A stretch of DNA of 64,000 nucleotides from Streptomyces litmocidini (GTDB taxonomy: Bacteria; Actinomycetota; Actinomycetes; Streptomycetales; Streptomycetaceae), in NCBI RefSeq assembly GCF_014649755.1, contig NZ_BMTQ01000008.1, positions 248,001-312,000 of the forward strand, given 5' to 3'. Below the pieces are notes generated by a model. That model had not been told where the DNA came from, ran no database searches, and was given only the letters and a program-made list of their open reading frames with translations. The position numbers were made by a program, and so were the translations under genes. This document shows, one piece after another, positions 8,506 to 15,970 of the stretch (the stretch's first letter is position 1; every line of letters starts with the position of its first letter).

Positions 8506-9048
8506 GTGGCCCTGATGCCGTACACCGTGCTGGTCCTGCTGGTCGTCGCCGAACGCTTCGTGGAACTCGCCGTGGCGCGGCGCAACGGTGCCTGGAGCCG
8601 GGCCCGGGGCGCCCGCGAGTACGGCGCCGGGCACTACCCGGTCATGGTCGCCCTGCACGCGGCGCTCCTCCTCGGCTGTCTCGTCGAGCCCTGGGCGGCC
8701 GACCGGCCCTTCCTGCCGCTGCTCGGCTGGCCCGCGCTCGCCCTCACGCTGGCCGCCCAAGCCCTGCGGTGGTGGTGCATCGGCACGCTGGGGCCCCGCT
8801 GGCACACCCGGGTGCTGATCGTCCCCGAGCTCCCGCTCGTCGCCTCCGGTCCCTACCGTCGCTTCCGGCACCCCAACTACGTCGCGGTCGTCGTCGAGGG
8901 CGCGGCCCTGCCCCTGGTGCACACCGCCTGGCTGACCGCGCTGGGCTTCTCGCTCCTGAACGCGGCCCTGCTCACCGTCCGCGTCCGCTGCGAGGACACC
9001 GCGCTGGCGCCGTCGCACGCCCTCTCCTCCCCCGGTGCCGCGTCGTGA
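8506..9048 (+). CDS. isoprenylcysteine carboxyl methyltransferase-like phenolic lipid O-methyltransferase (SrsB-type)
   Basis: A 180-residue membrane protein with about four to five hydrophobic segments. It has the ICMT/phospholipid-methyltransferase C-terminal signature GPYRRFRHPNYVAVVVEG, where the RHPNY motif binds S-adenosylmethionine. It starts at GTG 8506, seven bases after the PKS stop; ATG 8515 is an alternative. Its stop overlaps the next start as GTGA. In the srs system the equivalent protein methylates the resorcinol hydroxyl, and the same role is inferred here from gene order. Confidence 0.85.
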   Translation: MALMPYTVLVLLVVAERFVELAVARRNGAWSRARGAREYGAGHYPVMVALHAALLLGCLVEPWAADRPFLPLLGWPALALTLAAQALRWWCIGTLGPRWHTRVLIVPELPLVASGPYRRFRHPNYVAVVVEGAALPLVHTAWLTALGFSLLNAALLTVRVRCEDTALAPSHALSSPGAAS

Positions 9049-10076
9049 TCGACCTCCTCGTCGTCGGCGGCGGACCGGCGGGCCTGGCCACCGCGATCCA
9101 CGGAGCGCGGCGGGGCTTCGACGTCGTGGTCGCCGAGCCGCGGCCGGCGCCGATCGACAAGGCCTGCGGGGAGGGGCTGATGCCCTCGGCGGCGCACGCT
9201 CTGAGAGCCCTCGACGTGCGGGTGCCCGGCCCGCCCCTTCGAGGCATCCGCTATGTCGACGCCACCGGCGGCCGGAGCGCCGAGGCCCGGTTCCGCGCCG
9301 GGCCCGGTCTCGGCGTGCGCCGGACCGTGCTGCACGAGGCACTCGCCGCCCGGGCCGCCCAGCTCGGCGTTCCGGTCGTCCCCCACCGCGTCCGCCGGGT
9401 GACCCAGTCCGAGGCGTGCGTGACCGCCGACGGGATCACCGCCCGCTATCTCGTGGCGGCCGACGGACTGCACTCGCCCACCCGGCGCGCGCTGGGCCTG
9501 ACCGTACGGCCGGCCGCCGGCCGGCGGCGCACGCCCCGGTACGGACTGCGGCGCCACTACGCCGTCGAGCCGTGGACCGACCTGGTCGAGGTGCACTGGT
9601 CAGCCGACTGCGAGGCGTACGTCACTCCCCTCGGGCCGCGGCAGATCGGCGTCGCGATCCTCACCTCACGCCAACTGCCCTTCGACGACCAGCTGGCCCG
9701 TTTCCCCCGCCTGGCCGCCCGCCTGCGCACCGCCGACAGGACACCGGTCAGGGGCGCCGGGCCGCTCCGTCAGCAGGCCCGTTCCCGGGTGGCCGGCCGC
9801 GTGCTGTTCGTCGGCGACGCCGCCGGGTACGTCGACGCGCTGACCGGTGAGGGCCTCACCCTCGCCCTGACGGCGGCGGACGCCCTCGTGCGCTGCCTCC
9901 GCGAGGACCGCCCGCAGGCCTACGAACCCGCCTGGTGCCGCTTGTCCCGCAGCTACCGCCTCCTGACGAAGTCCCTGCTCTGGGCCCGGAACCAGCCACC
10001 CCTGGCCCCCCTGATCGTGCCGGCGGCCGACCGGTTCCCCGGCCTGTTCCGGAGCGCCGTGAACCTGCTCGCCTGA
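9045..10076 (+). CDS. FAD-dependent monooxygenase/oxidoreductase (SrsC-type)
   Basis: A 343-residue flavoprotein of the p-hydroxybenzoate hydroxylase/geranylgeranyl reductase fold. LVVGGGPAGLATAIHGARRG near the N-terminus is the Rossmann dinucleotide fingerprint, and LFVGDAAGYVDALTGEGL near residue 255 is the second FAD motif. GTG 9045 overlaps the methyltransferase stop, so the three genes form one coupled operon. In srs operons the flavoprotein hydroxylates the alkylresorcinol toward a quinone; that assignment is inference. Confidence 0.87.
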   Translation: MIDLLVVGGGPAGLATAIHGARRGFDVVVAEPRPAPIDKACGEGLMPSAAHALRALDVRVPGPPLRGIRYVDATGGRSAEARFRAGPGLGVRRTVLHEALAARAAQLGVPVVPHRVRRVTQSEACVTADGITARYLVAADGLHSPTRRALGLTVRPAAGRRRTPRYGLRRHYAVEPWTDLVEVHWSADCEAYVTPLGPRQIGVAILTSRQLPFDDQLARFPRLAARLRTADRTPVRGAGPLRQQARSRVAGRVLFVGDAAGYVDALTGEGLTLALTAADALVRCLREDRPQAYEPAWCRLSRSYRLLTKSLLWARNQPPLAPLIVPAADRFPGLFRSAVNLLA

Positions 10077-10254
10077 CCGTCGCCGTCAGCGCACCGGGCG
10101 GGGAGCGCCGGGCGCCGCACCGGCCCTGCGACCTCCCGTCCGCGCCGGGGGCCGCGGCACGATCGCCCCGGCAGCGGCACGGCCTGCCGACCGTGTGAGC
10201 CGCGTGACCGGAAAGCCGTTGGCGGGTCGTCCCGGGAGTCTTGTATGGTTCCTC

Positions 10255-10398
10255 GCGAATCATCCAGAGGGGTGGAGGGACCGGCCCTACGAAGCCCCGG
10301 CAACTCCCCGTCGTCTCGGCGCTCCACGTTCGCGTCGCACCGTCGGGTCCAGTGCCAACTCCGGCCCGCGCCAACGTGGCGCGGGAAAAGATGAGGAG
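10255..10398 (+). promoter_or_regulatory. SAM-I riboswitch (S-box leader)
   Basis: The block from 10260 contains CAGAGGGGTGGAGGGACC, then GGCCCTACGAAGCC and CGGCAACT. Later come GTGCCAACTCC (10352-10362) and AAAAGATGAGG. These are the conserved S-box core strings in the right order. P1 can form between 10260-10264 and 10390-10394. An 8-bp perfect hairpin at 10365-10372/10378-10385 fits P4. The purine-rich ribosome site of the next ORF (GAGGAGA, 10393-10399) starts within the 3' strand of P1, so SAM binding would be expected to hide it, which suggests translational repression. The first ORF below is only 36 codons and the next gene is a regulator, not a known methionine gene. Confidence 0.93.
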
Positions 10399-10403
10399 AC
10401 ACG

Positions 10404-10514
10404 GTGCTCTCTGTGCTGCCTTCCGCCCGGGCTCTGTCCACGCCGGGCCTTTCCCGTGCCCGTCTCGTGGCCGCCGCGGTGTGTCGACCGACCCGTTCGG
10501 CCCTTCACCGCTGA
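10404..10514 (+). CDS. 36-residue cysteine-containing leader-like peptide under the SAM riboswitch
   Basis: GTG 10404 lies five bases after GAGGAGA and opens a 36-codon frame ending at TGA 10512. The product contains GLSRARLVAAAVCRPTRS. This resembles the short actinobacterial leader peptides with an (A)xCR motif that precede sulfur and cysteine genes (family knowledge from memory). The ORF is the first after the S-box, and its ribosome site adjoins the P1 helix. Ribosome stalling at the Cys codon could report cysteine supply while the riboswitch reports SAM; that double sensing is inference. It is too short for standard gene calls and may be regulatory only. Confidence 0.6.
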   Translation: MLSVLPSARALSTPGLSRARLVAAAVCRPTRSALHR

Positions 10515-10543
10515 CCACACCTGCCCTCCCCCGGGCGAGGTCT

Positions 10544-10563
10544 CCGCGCGTCATGACGCGCGG
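10544..10563. promoter_or_regulatory. perfect 20-bp palindrome ahead of the IclR gene
   Basis: Ten bases starting CCGCGCG are followed by their exact complement, 24 bp before GTG 10588 and just after the leader ORF. A weak GGG-AGTA-CCC stem and a CTTTTT run follow at 10571-10586. The palindrome could be an operator for the IclR protein or, with the T-run, an attenuator linking the leader ORF to the regulator gene. The sequence alone does not decide. Confidence 0.5.
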
Positions 10564-10587
10564 ACGAGACGGGAGTACCCCTTTTTC

Positions 10588-11310
10588 GTGAACGCATCCG
10601 ACATTTCCAGCGGCGTGGGTGTCCTCGACAAGGCCGCGGTGATCCTCGGCGCGCTGGCGTCGGGCCCGGCCACCCTGGCCGAGCTGGTCGCCGCCACCGG
10701 CCTGGCGCGGCCCACGGCCCACCGGCTCGCCACCGCGCTCGAACGCCACCGCATGGTCGCCCGGGACCTGCGGGGTCGCTTCGTCCTCGGTCCTCGACTC
10801 GCCGAACTCTCGGCCGTCGCGGGCGAGGACTGCCTGCTGGTCGCGGCCGGCCCGGTCCTCACCTCGCTCCGGGACACCACCGGCGAGAGCACGCAGCTCT
10901 ACCGCCGCCAGGGCGAGGTGCGCGTCTGCGTCGCCGCCGCCGAACGGGCCGCCGGCCTGCGCGACATCGTGCCCGTCGGCTCCGCGCTCCCCATGAAGGT
11001 GGGCTCCGCCGCCCAGGTCCTGCTCGCCTGGGAGGACCCCGAGCGCTACCACCACGGTCTGCAGGGGGCTCGCTTCACGGCCACCGCCCTCAGCGGCGTA
11101 CGGCGGCGGGGCTGGGCCCAGTCGATCGGTGAACGCGAACCCGGGATGGCCTCCGTCTCGGCGCCGGTGCGTGACCCGGCCCACCGTGTCGTGGCCGCCC
11201 TCACGGTCACCGGCCCGATCCAGCGCCTCACCCGCCATCCCGGCGCCCGGCTCGCGAAGGCCGCCGTCGACGCGGCCGACCGCCTCACCGACGCCATGCG
11301 TCACTCCTGA
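10588..11310 (+). CDS. IclR-family transcriptional regulator (NdgR-like)
   Basis: A 240-residue regulator with an N-terminal winged helix (DKAAVILGALASGPATLAEL, then ATGLARPTAHRLATALERHR) and a C-terminal effector domain containing GESTQLYRRQGEVRVCVAAAE and GVRRRGWAQSIGEREPGMAS. It closely resembles NdgR/AreB, which controls branched-chain amino acid, methionine and cysteine genes in Streptomyces (from memory). GTG 10588 is the only sensible start, with GGGAG 12 bases upstream. It lies downstream of a SAM-I riboswitch and a Cys-containing leader ORF, which would place an amino-acid regulator under SAM and perhaps cysteine control. The usual leuCD neighbours are absent, so it may be a paralogue. 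Confidence 0.85.
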   Translation: MNASDISSGVGVLDKAAVILGALASGPATLAELVAATGLARPTAHRLATALERHRMVARDLRGRFVLGPRLAELSAVAGEDCLLVAAGPVLTSLRDTTGESTQLYRRQGEVRVCVAAAERAAGLRDIVPVGSALPMKVGSAAQVLLAWEDPERYHHGLQGARFTATALSGVRRRGWAQSIGEREPGMASVSAPVRDPAHRVVAALTVTGPIQRLTRHPGARLAKAAVDAADRLTDAMRHS

Positions 11311-11619
11311 TCGTGGCGCCGTCGGCGGGAGGTGGAGGTGACGGGGGGAGTACGTGCCGACAGCGGCCCTCCGCGCCCGGCACGGTGCCGGCCGTGACGG
11401 CGGTGGGCCACGGCGTCACCGGGCCGGGACCTGCTGGGTGGGGTTCACCGACCGGATCGTGGACGTGGCACTCCCGTCGAGGACGGTCGCGTCACCGGGC
11501 GGGCCGTCCGGGGGCCGTGAACTCATCGGCGGAACCGCGCTGCCCGACGGCGTCCGCCGACGGCCCGGTCCCGCGTGTTCCGTGCGGGGAGCGGGGCGGC
11601 CCGTCGGTGGACGCTCGCC
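11311..11619. other. 309-bp gap without a supported gene
   Basis: The stretch between the convergent IclR and Cys-rich genes is GC rich and open in several frames, but none has a credible start, ribosome site or recognisable motif. I see no clear terminator hairpin. Confidence 0.4.
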
Positions 11620-11844
11620 TCACCGCGAGGCCGTGACCACGGCGAACCGGTCCAGCGCACCGGCCTTGGCCTGGGCGACGAGGTCGGCGAACTGTTCCTC
11701 GCTCATCTGCACCTGCTGGCCGAAGTCGTCGGTGAGACGGACGCGCCTGTCCTCGGGTGCGTCCGCGTCGACGAAGAGCTGCGGGCATCCGCAGTCGCAC
11801 TTTCCGCAGAAGGTCGCGATCGGTTCGGGAGTCGTGTCGGGCAT
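11620..11844 (-). CDS. small Cys-rich conserved hypothetical protein
   Basis: The 74-residue product begins MPDTTPEPIATFCGKCDCGC. Its CxxCxCxC cluster could bind zinc or a small metal cluster. After it comes PQLFVDADAPEDRRVRLTDD and a polar helix ending AKAGALDRFAVVTASR. ATG 11844 is preceded on its strand by GGCGAGG. It converges with the IclR gene. I do not recognise a named family, although similar short proteins are common in streptomycetes. The function is unknown. Confidence 0.65.
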   Translation of the reverse strand: MPDTTPEPIATFCGKCDCGCPQLFVDADAPEDRRVRLTDDFGQQVQMSEEQFADLVAQAKAGALDRFAVVTASR

Positions 11845-12059
11845 GTGGGCCACCTCGCCCCTTCGGTCTTGGGGATTCGCGGTCGTTCCGGCACGTCGAT
11901 GCTGCCCAGTCGGCCGTCGCGCCCAAACCGACCCGACGGGTGTCGAACGGGCACTCGGCGTACGCGTGTTGACGTACGTGTGTTGACGCCGCGGCAGACG
12001 AGCCGTGCCTCTCCGGGCCGAGGCGCCTCGGGGACGGGAGCGTGGCCTGGAGTGCGACG

Positions 12060-12229
12060 GTGCCGTCATACAGCATTGGGCAGGCAGCGCGGCTGCTCGG
12101 AGTGAGTTCGGAGACCGTTCCCAGCTCGTCGTCCCGTCCGACCGCTGCGGCGCCCGCTACGTCAGCGCGGTCACCGGGATCCGGATCGGCGCCCACCGTC
12201 CTCCCGGCACCTTTCCGTCCGAGGGCTGA
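12060..12229 (+). pseudogene. degenerate copy of the adjacent HTH-TOBE molybdenum regulator
   Basis: From GTG 12060 one frame reads VPSYSIGQAARLLGVSSETV, nearly the start of the intact regulator at 12340 (MQSYTIGQAARLLGVSPDTA). The frame then loses homology. About 40 bases later another frame reads RYVSAVTGIRIG, matching the TOBE segment RNAFPGIVTAIRLG of the same neighbour, and stops at 12229. The rest of the HTH wing and of the TOBE domain is missing. This is a relict tandem duplicate with an internal deletion and a frameshift. Confidence 0.65.
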
Positions 12230-12302
12230 GACCGCCGGACAGGTCCGGTCGTCCCTTCCTCCAAGCCACCTCTCATCCGCGATGGAGGGTCCTACGTGTT
12301 TG

Positions 12303-12330
12303 TTGCAGATGACAGGAACAGGGCCCTACC
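12303..12330 (+). promoter_or_regulatory. possible promoter of the HTH-TOBE regulator (leaderless start)
   Basis: TTGCAG (12303-12308) and CCTACC (12325-12330) are separated by 16 bp, and ATG 12340 lies 10 bases after the second box. Transcription would then begin at or next to the start codon. The alternative start, GTG 12331, has a weak ACAGG upstream. Confidence 0.4.
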
Positions 12331-12339
12331 GTGTCGCAT

Positions 12340-12729
12340 ATGCAGTCCTACACCATCGGGCAGGCCGCCCGTCTCCTCGGCGTGAGCCCGGACACCGCCC
12401 GGCGCTGGGCGGACGCGGGCCGGGTCGCGACCCACCGCGACGAGAGCGGCCGGCGCGTCATCGACGGCAAGTCGCTCGCGGCGTTCTCCGTGGAGATCGC
12501 ACAGGGCGACGACGAGGACGTGTCGTACACGACGGCACGCAACGCGTTCCCGGGCATCGTCACGGCGATCAGGCTCGGTGACATCGCGGCCCAGGTCACC
12601 GTCCAGGCCGGGCCGCACCGGCTGGTCTCCCTCCTCACCCGTGAGGCCGTGGAGGAGCTGGGACTGGAAGTCGGCATGCGGGCCACCGCCCGCGTGAAGT
12701 CGACCAGCGTGCACATCGACCGCACCTGA
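12340..12729 (+). CDS. HTH-TOBE (Mop) molybdate-responsive regulator
   Basis: A 129-residue two-domain protein. The N-terminal 45 residues are a MerR/excisionase-like helix-turn-helix (SYTIGQAARLLGVSPDTARR, then WADAGRVATHRDESGRR). The C-terminal half is a TOBE/Mop molybdate-binding fold (ARNAFPGIVTAIRLGDIAAQ, ending ATARVKSTSVHIDRT). It sits 95 bp before modA on the same strand and is probably the local sensor controlling molybdate uptake. A degenerate copy of the same gene lies directly upstream. GTG 12331 would add three residues. Confidence 0.88.
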   Translation: MQSYTIGQAARLLGVSPDTARRWADAGRVATHRDESGRRVIDGKSLAAFSVEIAQGDDEDVSYTTARNAFPGIVTAIRLGDIAAQVTVQAGPHRLVSLLTREAVEELGLEVGMRATARVKSTSVHIDRT

Positions 12730-12824
12730 TCCCCCGACCCCCCACGCACCGCCGACACGTCTCGGCCGCCCCCGCGGCCGGCCTCCCACCGCACCTTCCG
12801 ACCGTCCCCAGGAGACCAGACCCC

Positions 12825-13640
12825 ATGTCCCTCGCCCTCACTCCCGCCGGACGCCGTACGGCCGCCGCCGTCCTCACCGCAGCCCTGCTGGTGCCGCTCG
12901 CGGCCTGCTCGTCGAGCGACGGCGCCGAGAAGGACACCGGCGGCTCGGCGGGCTCCGGCTCGAGCTCCGCGCCGCAGGCGAACCTGACCGTCCTCGCGGC
13001 CGCGTCCCTGACGGACGTGTTCAAGACGGCCGGTGCCGCCTACGAGAAGGCGCACCCGGGCACGAAGCTCACCTTCTCCTTCGCCGGCTCGCAGGAGCTC
13101 GTCGCCCAGGTCGCCCAGGGCTCTCCCGCCGACGTGCTGGTCACGGCCGACACCAAGAGCATGGACAAGGTCAGGGCCGACACGGGCACCCCGACGGTCA
13201 TCGCGAAGAACCGGCTCGTCATCGCCACCGGCAAGGGCAACCCCTTCAAGATCGACGAGCTGAAGGACCTCGGGGACACCAGGCTCAAGGTCGTCCTCGC
13301 CGCCCCCGAGGTACCGGCCGGCAAGTACAGCAAGAAGATCCTCGACGCCCAGAAGATCACCGTGAAGCCGGTCTCCCAGGAGCCGAACGTCCGCGCGGTG
13401 CTCAGCAAGGTCGAGCTGGGCGAGGCCGACGCGGGGCTCGTCTACAAGACCGACGCCGAGAGCGCCAGGGACGCGGTCGACGCCGTCGAGGTCCCCGACG
13501 CTCAGAACGCCGTCGCGCAGTATCCGGCCGCTACGCTCAAGGACTCCGAGAACACCCGGGCCGCCACCGCGTTCGTCGCCTGGCTCTCCTCCCCGGAGGG
13601 CCAGAAGATCCTCCAGGACGCCGGCTTCCAGAAGCCGTGA
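12825..13640 (+). CDS. modA: molybdate ABC transporter substrate-binding lipoprotein ModA
   Basis: A 271-residue precursor with a lipoprotein signal peptide; the lipobox LAAC is followed by SSSDGAEKD. The mature part has ModA-type motifs LTVLAAASLTDVFKTAG, FSFAGSQELVAQVAQGSPAD and VTADTKSMDK, consistent with periplasmic-type molybdate or tungstate capture at the outer face of the membrane. AGGAGA precedes ATG 12825. A strong hairpin separates it from the fused permease-ATPase gene, so it can be made in excess over the transporter. Confidence 0.93.
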   Translation: MSLALTPAGRRTAAAVLTAALLVPLAACSSSDGAEKDTGGSAGSGSSSAPQANLTVLAAASLTDVFKTAGAAYEKAHPGTKLTFSFAGSQELVAQVAQGSPADVLVTADTKSMDKVRADTGTPTVIAKNRLVIATGKGNPFKIDELKDLGDTRLKVVLAAPEVPAGKYSKKILDAQKITVKPVSQEPNVRAVLSKVELGEADAGLVYKTDAESARDAVDAVEVPDAQNAVAQYPAATLKDSENTRAATAFVAWLSSPEGQKILQDAGFQKP

Positions 13641-13662
13641 CCGTCAGGGAGCACCCAGATCG

Positions 13663-13700
13663 CGAGGGGCTGTCCGTACCGGGGGACGGACAGCCCCTCG
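13663..13700 (+). terminator. 15-bp perfect hairpin between modA and modBC
   Basis: Arms 13663-13677 and 13686-13700 are perfectly complementary, with an 8-nt loop. The hairpin begins 22 bp after the modA stop and ends 35 bp before modBC. Such intercistronic hairpins after binding-protein genes usually protect or partly end the upstream message. No T-tract follows. Confidence 0.65.
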
Positions 13701-13734
13701 CCCTCCCCACGCCCTCACGTCTTCGGGACCATCG

Positions 13735-15672
13735 ATGAAACGAGCAGGCGCACGCGCCTCCGGCGCCCGTCCGCCCCTCACCCTGGCGCTGCCCGCGCTG
13801 GCGGCCGTGGCGTTCCTGACCCTCCCGCTGGTCGGCGTCCTCGCGCGGACCGAGTGGAGCGAACTCGCCGGCCACCTGAGCTCACCCGGCACGGTCCAGG
13901 CGCTGAAGCTCTCGCTCCTGGTCTCCTTCTGGGCGCTCGGCCTCTCCCTCCTGCTCGGGGTGCCGCTGGCCTGGTTCCTCGCCCGGGTGTCCTTCCCCGG
14001 CAAGGCCCTCGTCCGCTCGCTGGTGCTGCTGCCGATGGTGCTGCCGCCGACCGTCGGCGGTGTGGCGCTGCTGCTCGCCTTCGGGCGGCGGGGGCTCCTC
14101 GGGCCGTGGCTGGAGTCGACGTTCGGCGTCACGCTGCCGTTCCACACCTCGGGTGCCGTCCTCGCGGCGACGTTCGTGGCCATGCCGTTCCTGGTCATCA
14201 GCCTGGAGGGCGCGCTCGGCGGGCTGCGGCCGCGGTACGAGGAGACGGCGGCCTCGCTCGGCGCCCCGCCGGTCCGGGTCTTCTTCACCGTCACCCTGCC
14301 CATGGTCGCGCCCGGCGTCCTCGCCGGCGCCGCCCTGACCTGGGCGCGGGCGCTGGGTGAGTTCGGCGCCACGATCACCTTCGCCGGCAACCTGCCCGGC
14401 ACCACCCAGACTCTCCCCCTCCAGGTCTACCTGCTCCTCCAGGACGAACCGGAAGCGGCGACTTCCGTATCGCTGCTGCTGCTCGCCGTCGCCATGGCCG
14501 TACTCGTCGCCCTGCGCGGACGGTGGACCGGCGCCCCGGCCGACCGCGTCCGCCGTGTCACCACCGCCCCCGGTGCCGAACCCGATCCCGGGGAAGGTCC
14601 CCCGTCCGTCCCTCCCGAGGCGAAGGAGTCCGGGGAGCGCTGGGCGCTGCACGCCGAGGTCACCGGTTTCACCCGGCTCACCCTCGACGCCGGACCGGGC
14701 ACCACCATCGCCGTCGTGGGCCCCAACGGCGCCGGCAAGACCACCCTGCTCCGGGCCCTCCTCGGCCTCACGCCCCGCGCCCACGCCCGCCTCACCCTCG
14801 GCGCCGTCGACGTCACCGGCCTGCCCCCGCACCGCCGCCGGGTCGCCTGGGTGCCGCAGGACGGCGCCCTCTTCCCCCACATGTCGGCACTCGCCAACAC
14901 CGCCTACGGCCTCCGCGCCCAAGGCGTCCCCCGCGCCGGGGCCCGCCGTGAAGCACAGGCATGGCTCGACCGCCTCGGCGTCGGGCACCTGGGGCACAGG
15001 AAGCCGTCCCAACTCTCCGGCGGCCAGGCCCAACGCGTCGCCCTGGCCCGGGCCCTCGCCGCCCGCCCCCGGCTGCTCGTCCTCGACGAACCGCTCGCCG
15101 CCCTCGACCAGACCACCCGCGCCCACGTACGCCACACCCTGCGCACCCACCTCGCGCGCTTCGGCGGCGTCTGCCTCATCGTCACCCACGACCCCGTAGA
15201 GGCCGTCTCCCTCGCCGACCGCGTCCTCGTCCTCGACGACGGCCGCGCCCTCCAGGACGACAGTCCCGCCGAGGTGGCCCGCCACCCCCGCTCGCCGTGG
15301 GTCGCCCGGATGCTCGGCCGCAACGCCTGGCCCGGAACCACCACCGCGGAAGGCCTCGCGCTCGACGGCGGCGGCACCCTGGTCGCGGCCGATCCGCCGC
15401 CCCCCGGCGTCCCCGCGCTCGCGATCGTCGCCCCCGAAGCCGTGTCCGTCCACCGCGAGAAGCCGGCCGGCAGCCCCCGTAACGTCTGGCCCGGAACCGT
15501 ACGCGAGATCACCACCAGCGGCAGCCGCCTCCGCGTCCTGATCACCTCCGGCACCGCACCCGACCTCGTCGCCGAGGTCACCCCGCAGGCCGCCGCCGAA
15601 CTGGGCCTCGCCGACGGGGTGTCCGTCTGGACCAGCGTCAAGGCGACCGAGACGACGGTCATCACCCTCTGA
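13735..15672 (+). CDS. modBC: fused molybdate ABC transporter permease and ATPase (ModB-ModC)
   Basis: A 645-residue fusion. Residues 1-270 are a ModB-type permease with five to six membrane segments and the EAA-loop-like stretch YEETAASLGAPPVRVFFTVT. After a Pro/Glu-rich linker, residues 305-520 form the ATPase: Walker A GPNGAGKTT, signature LSGGQAQR, Walker B LLVLDEP and the switch His in IVTHD. Two TOBE-like segments at the C-terminus (the last near NVWPGTVREITTSGSRLRV) would bind molybdate and allow trans-inhibition. The fusion is common in actinomycetes. It completes the modA system and could feed the molybdoenzyme at 3.4 kb. Confidence 0.92.
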   Translation: MKRAGARASGARPPLTLALPALAAVAFLTLPLVGVLARTEWSELAGHLSSPGTVQALKLSLLVSFWALGLSLLLGVPLAWFLARVSFPGKALVRSLVLLPMVLPPTVGGVALLLAFGRRGLLGPWLESTFGVTLPFHTSGAVLAATFVAMPFLVISLEGALGGLRPRYEETAASLGAPPVRVFFTVTLPMVAPGVLAGAALTWARALGEFGATITFAGNLPGTTQTLPLQVYLLLQDEPEAATSVSLLLLAVAMAVLVALRGRWTGAPADRVRRVTTAPGAEPDPGEGPPSVPPEAKESGERWALHAEVTGFTRLTLDAGPGTTIAVVGPNGAGKTTLLRALLGLTPRAHARLTLGAVDVTGLPPHRRRVAWVPQDGALFPHMSALANTAYGLRAQGVPRAGARREAQAWLDRLGVGHLGHRKPSQLSGGQAQRVALARALAARPRLLVLDEPLAALDQTTRAHVRHTLRTHLARFGGVCLIVTHDPVEAVSLADRVLVLDDGRALQDDSPAEVARHPRSPWVARMLGRNAWPGTTTAEGLALDGGGTLVAADPPPPGVPALAIVAPEAVSVHREKPAGSPRNVWPGTVREITTSGSRLRVLITSGTAPDLVAEVTPQAAAELGLADGVSVWTSVKATETTVITL

Positions 15673-15970
15673 TCCGACCGGGACGGAACGGGGAGCACAC
15701 GGCGGAGAAGGACGCCTCCACGGTGCGGGGCCGGCTGCGTGGCATCGAGGTGTTCGCCCGCCCCGCCCGGCTTCGTGCCGCGCGGGAGGCTCCCGGCCGA
15801 GCCGTCGGAACCCTTCCTCGCGCGGCCGGGCGAGGCCGGCCTCCGGTACGGGCCGTGGGGTGGTGGCCGAACCCCGGCTTCCGGGCCGCGGTGACAGGCG
15901 CACGGCCGGGGTGTCGGACCGCTGACGTATTCTTCCCGCCACCGCACGCCGACTGGGAGGACCAAGAGAA

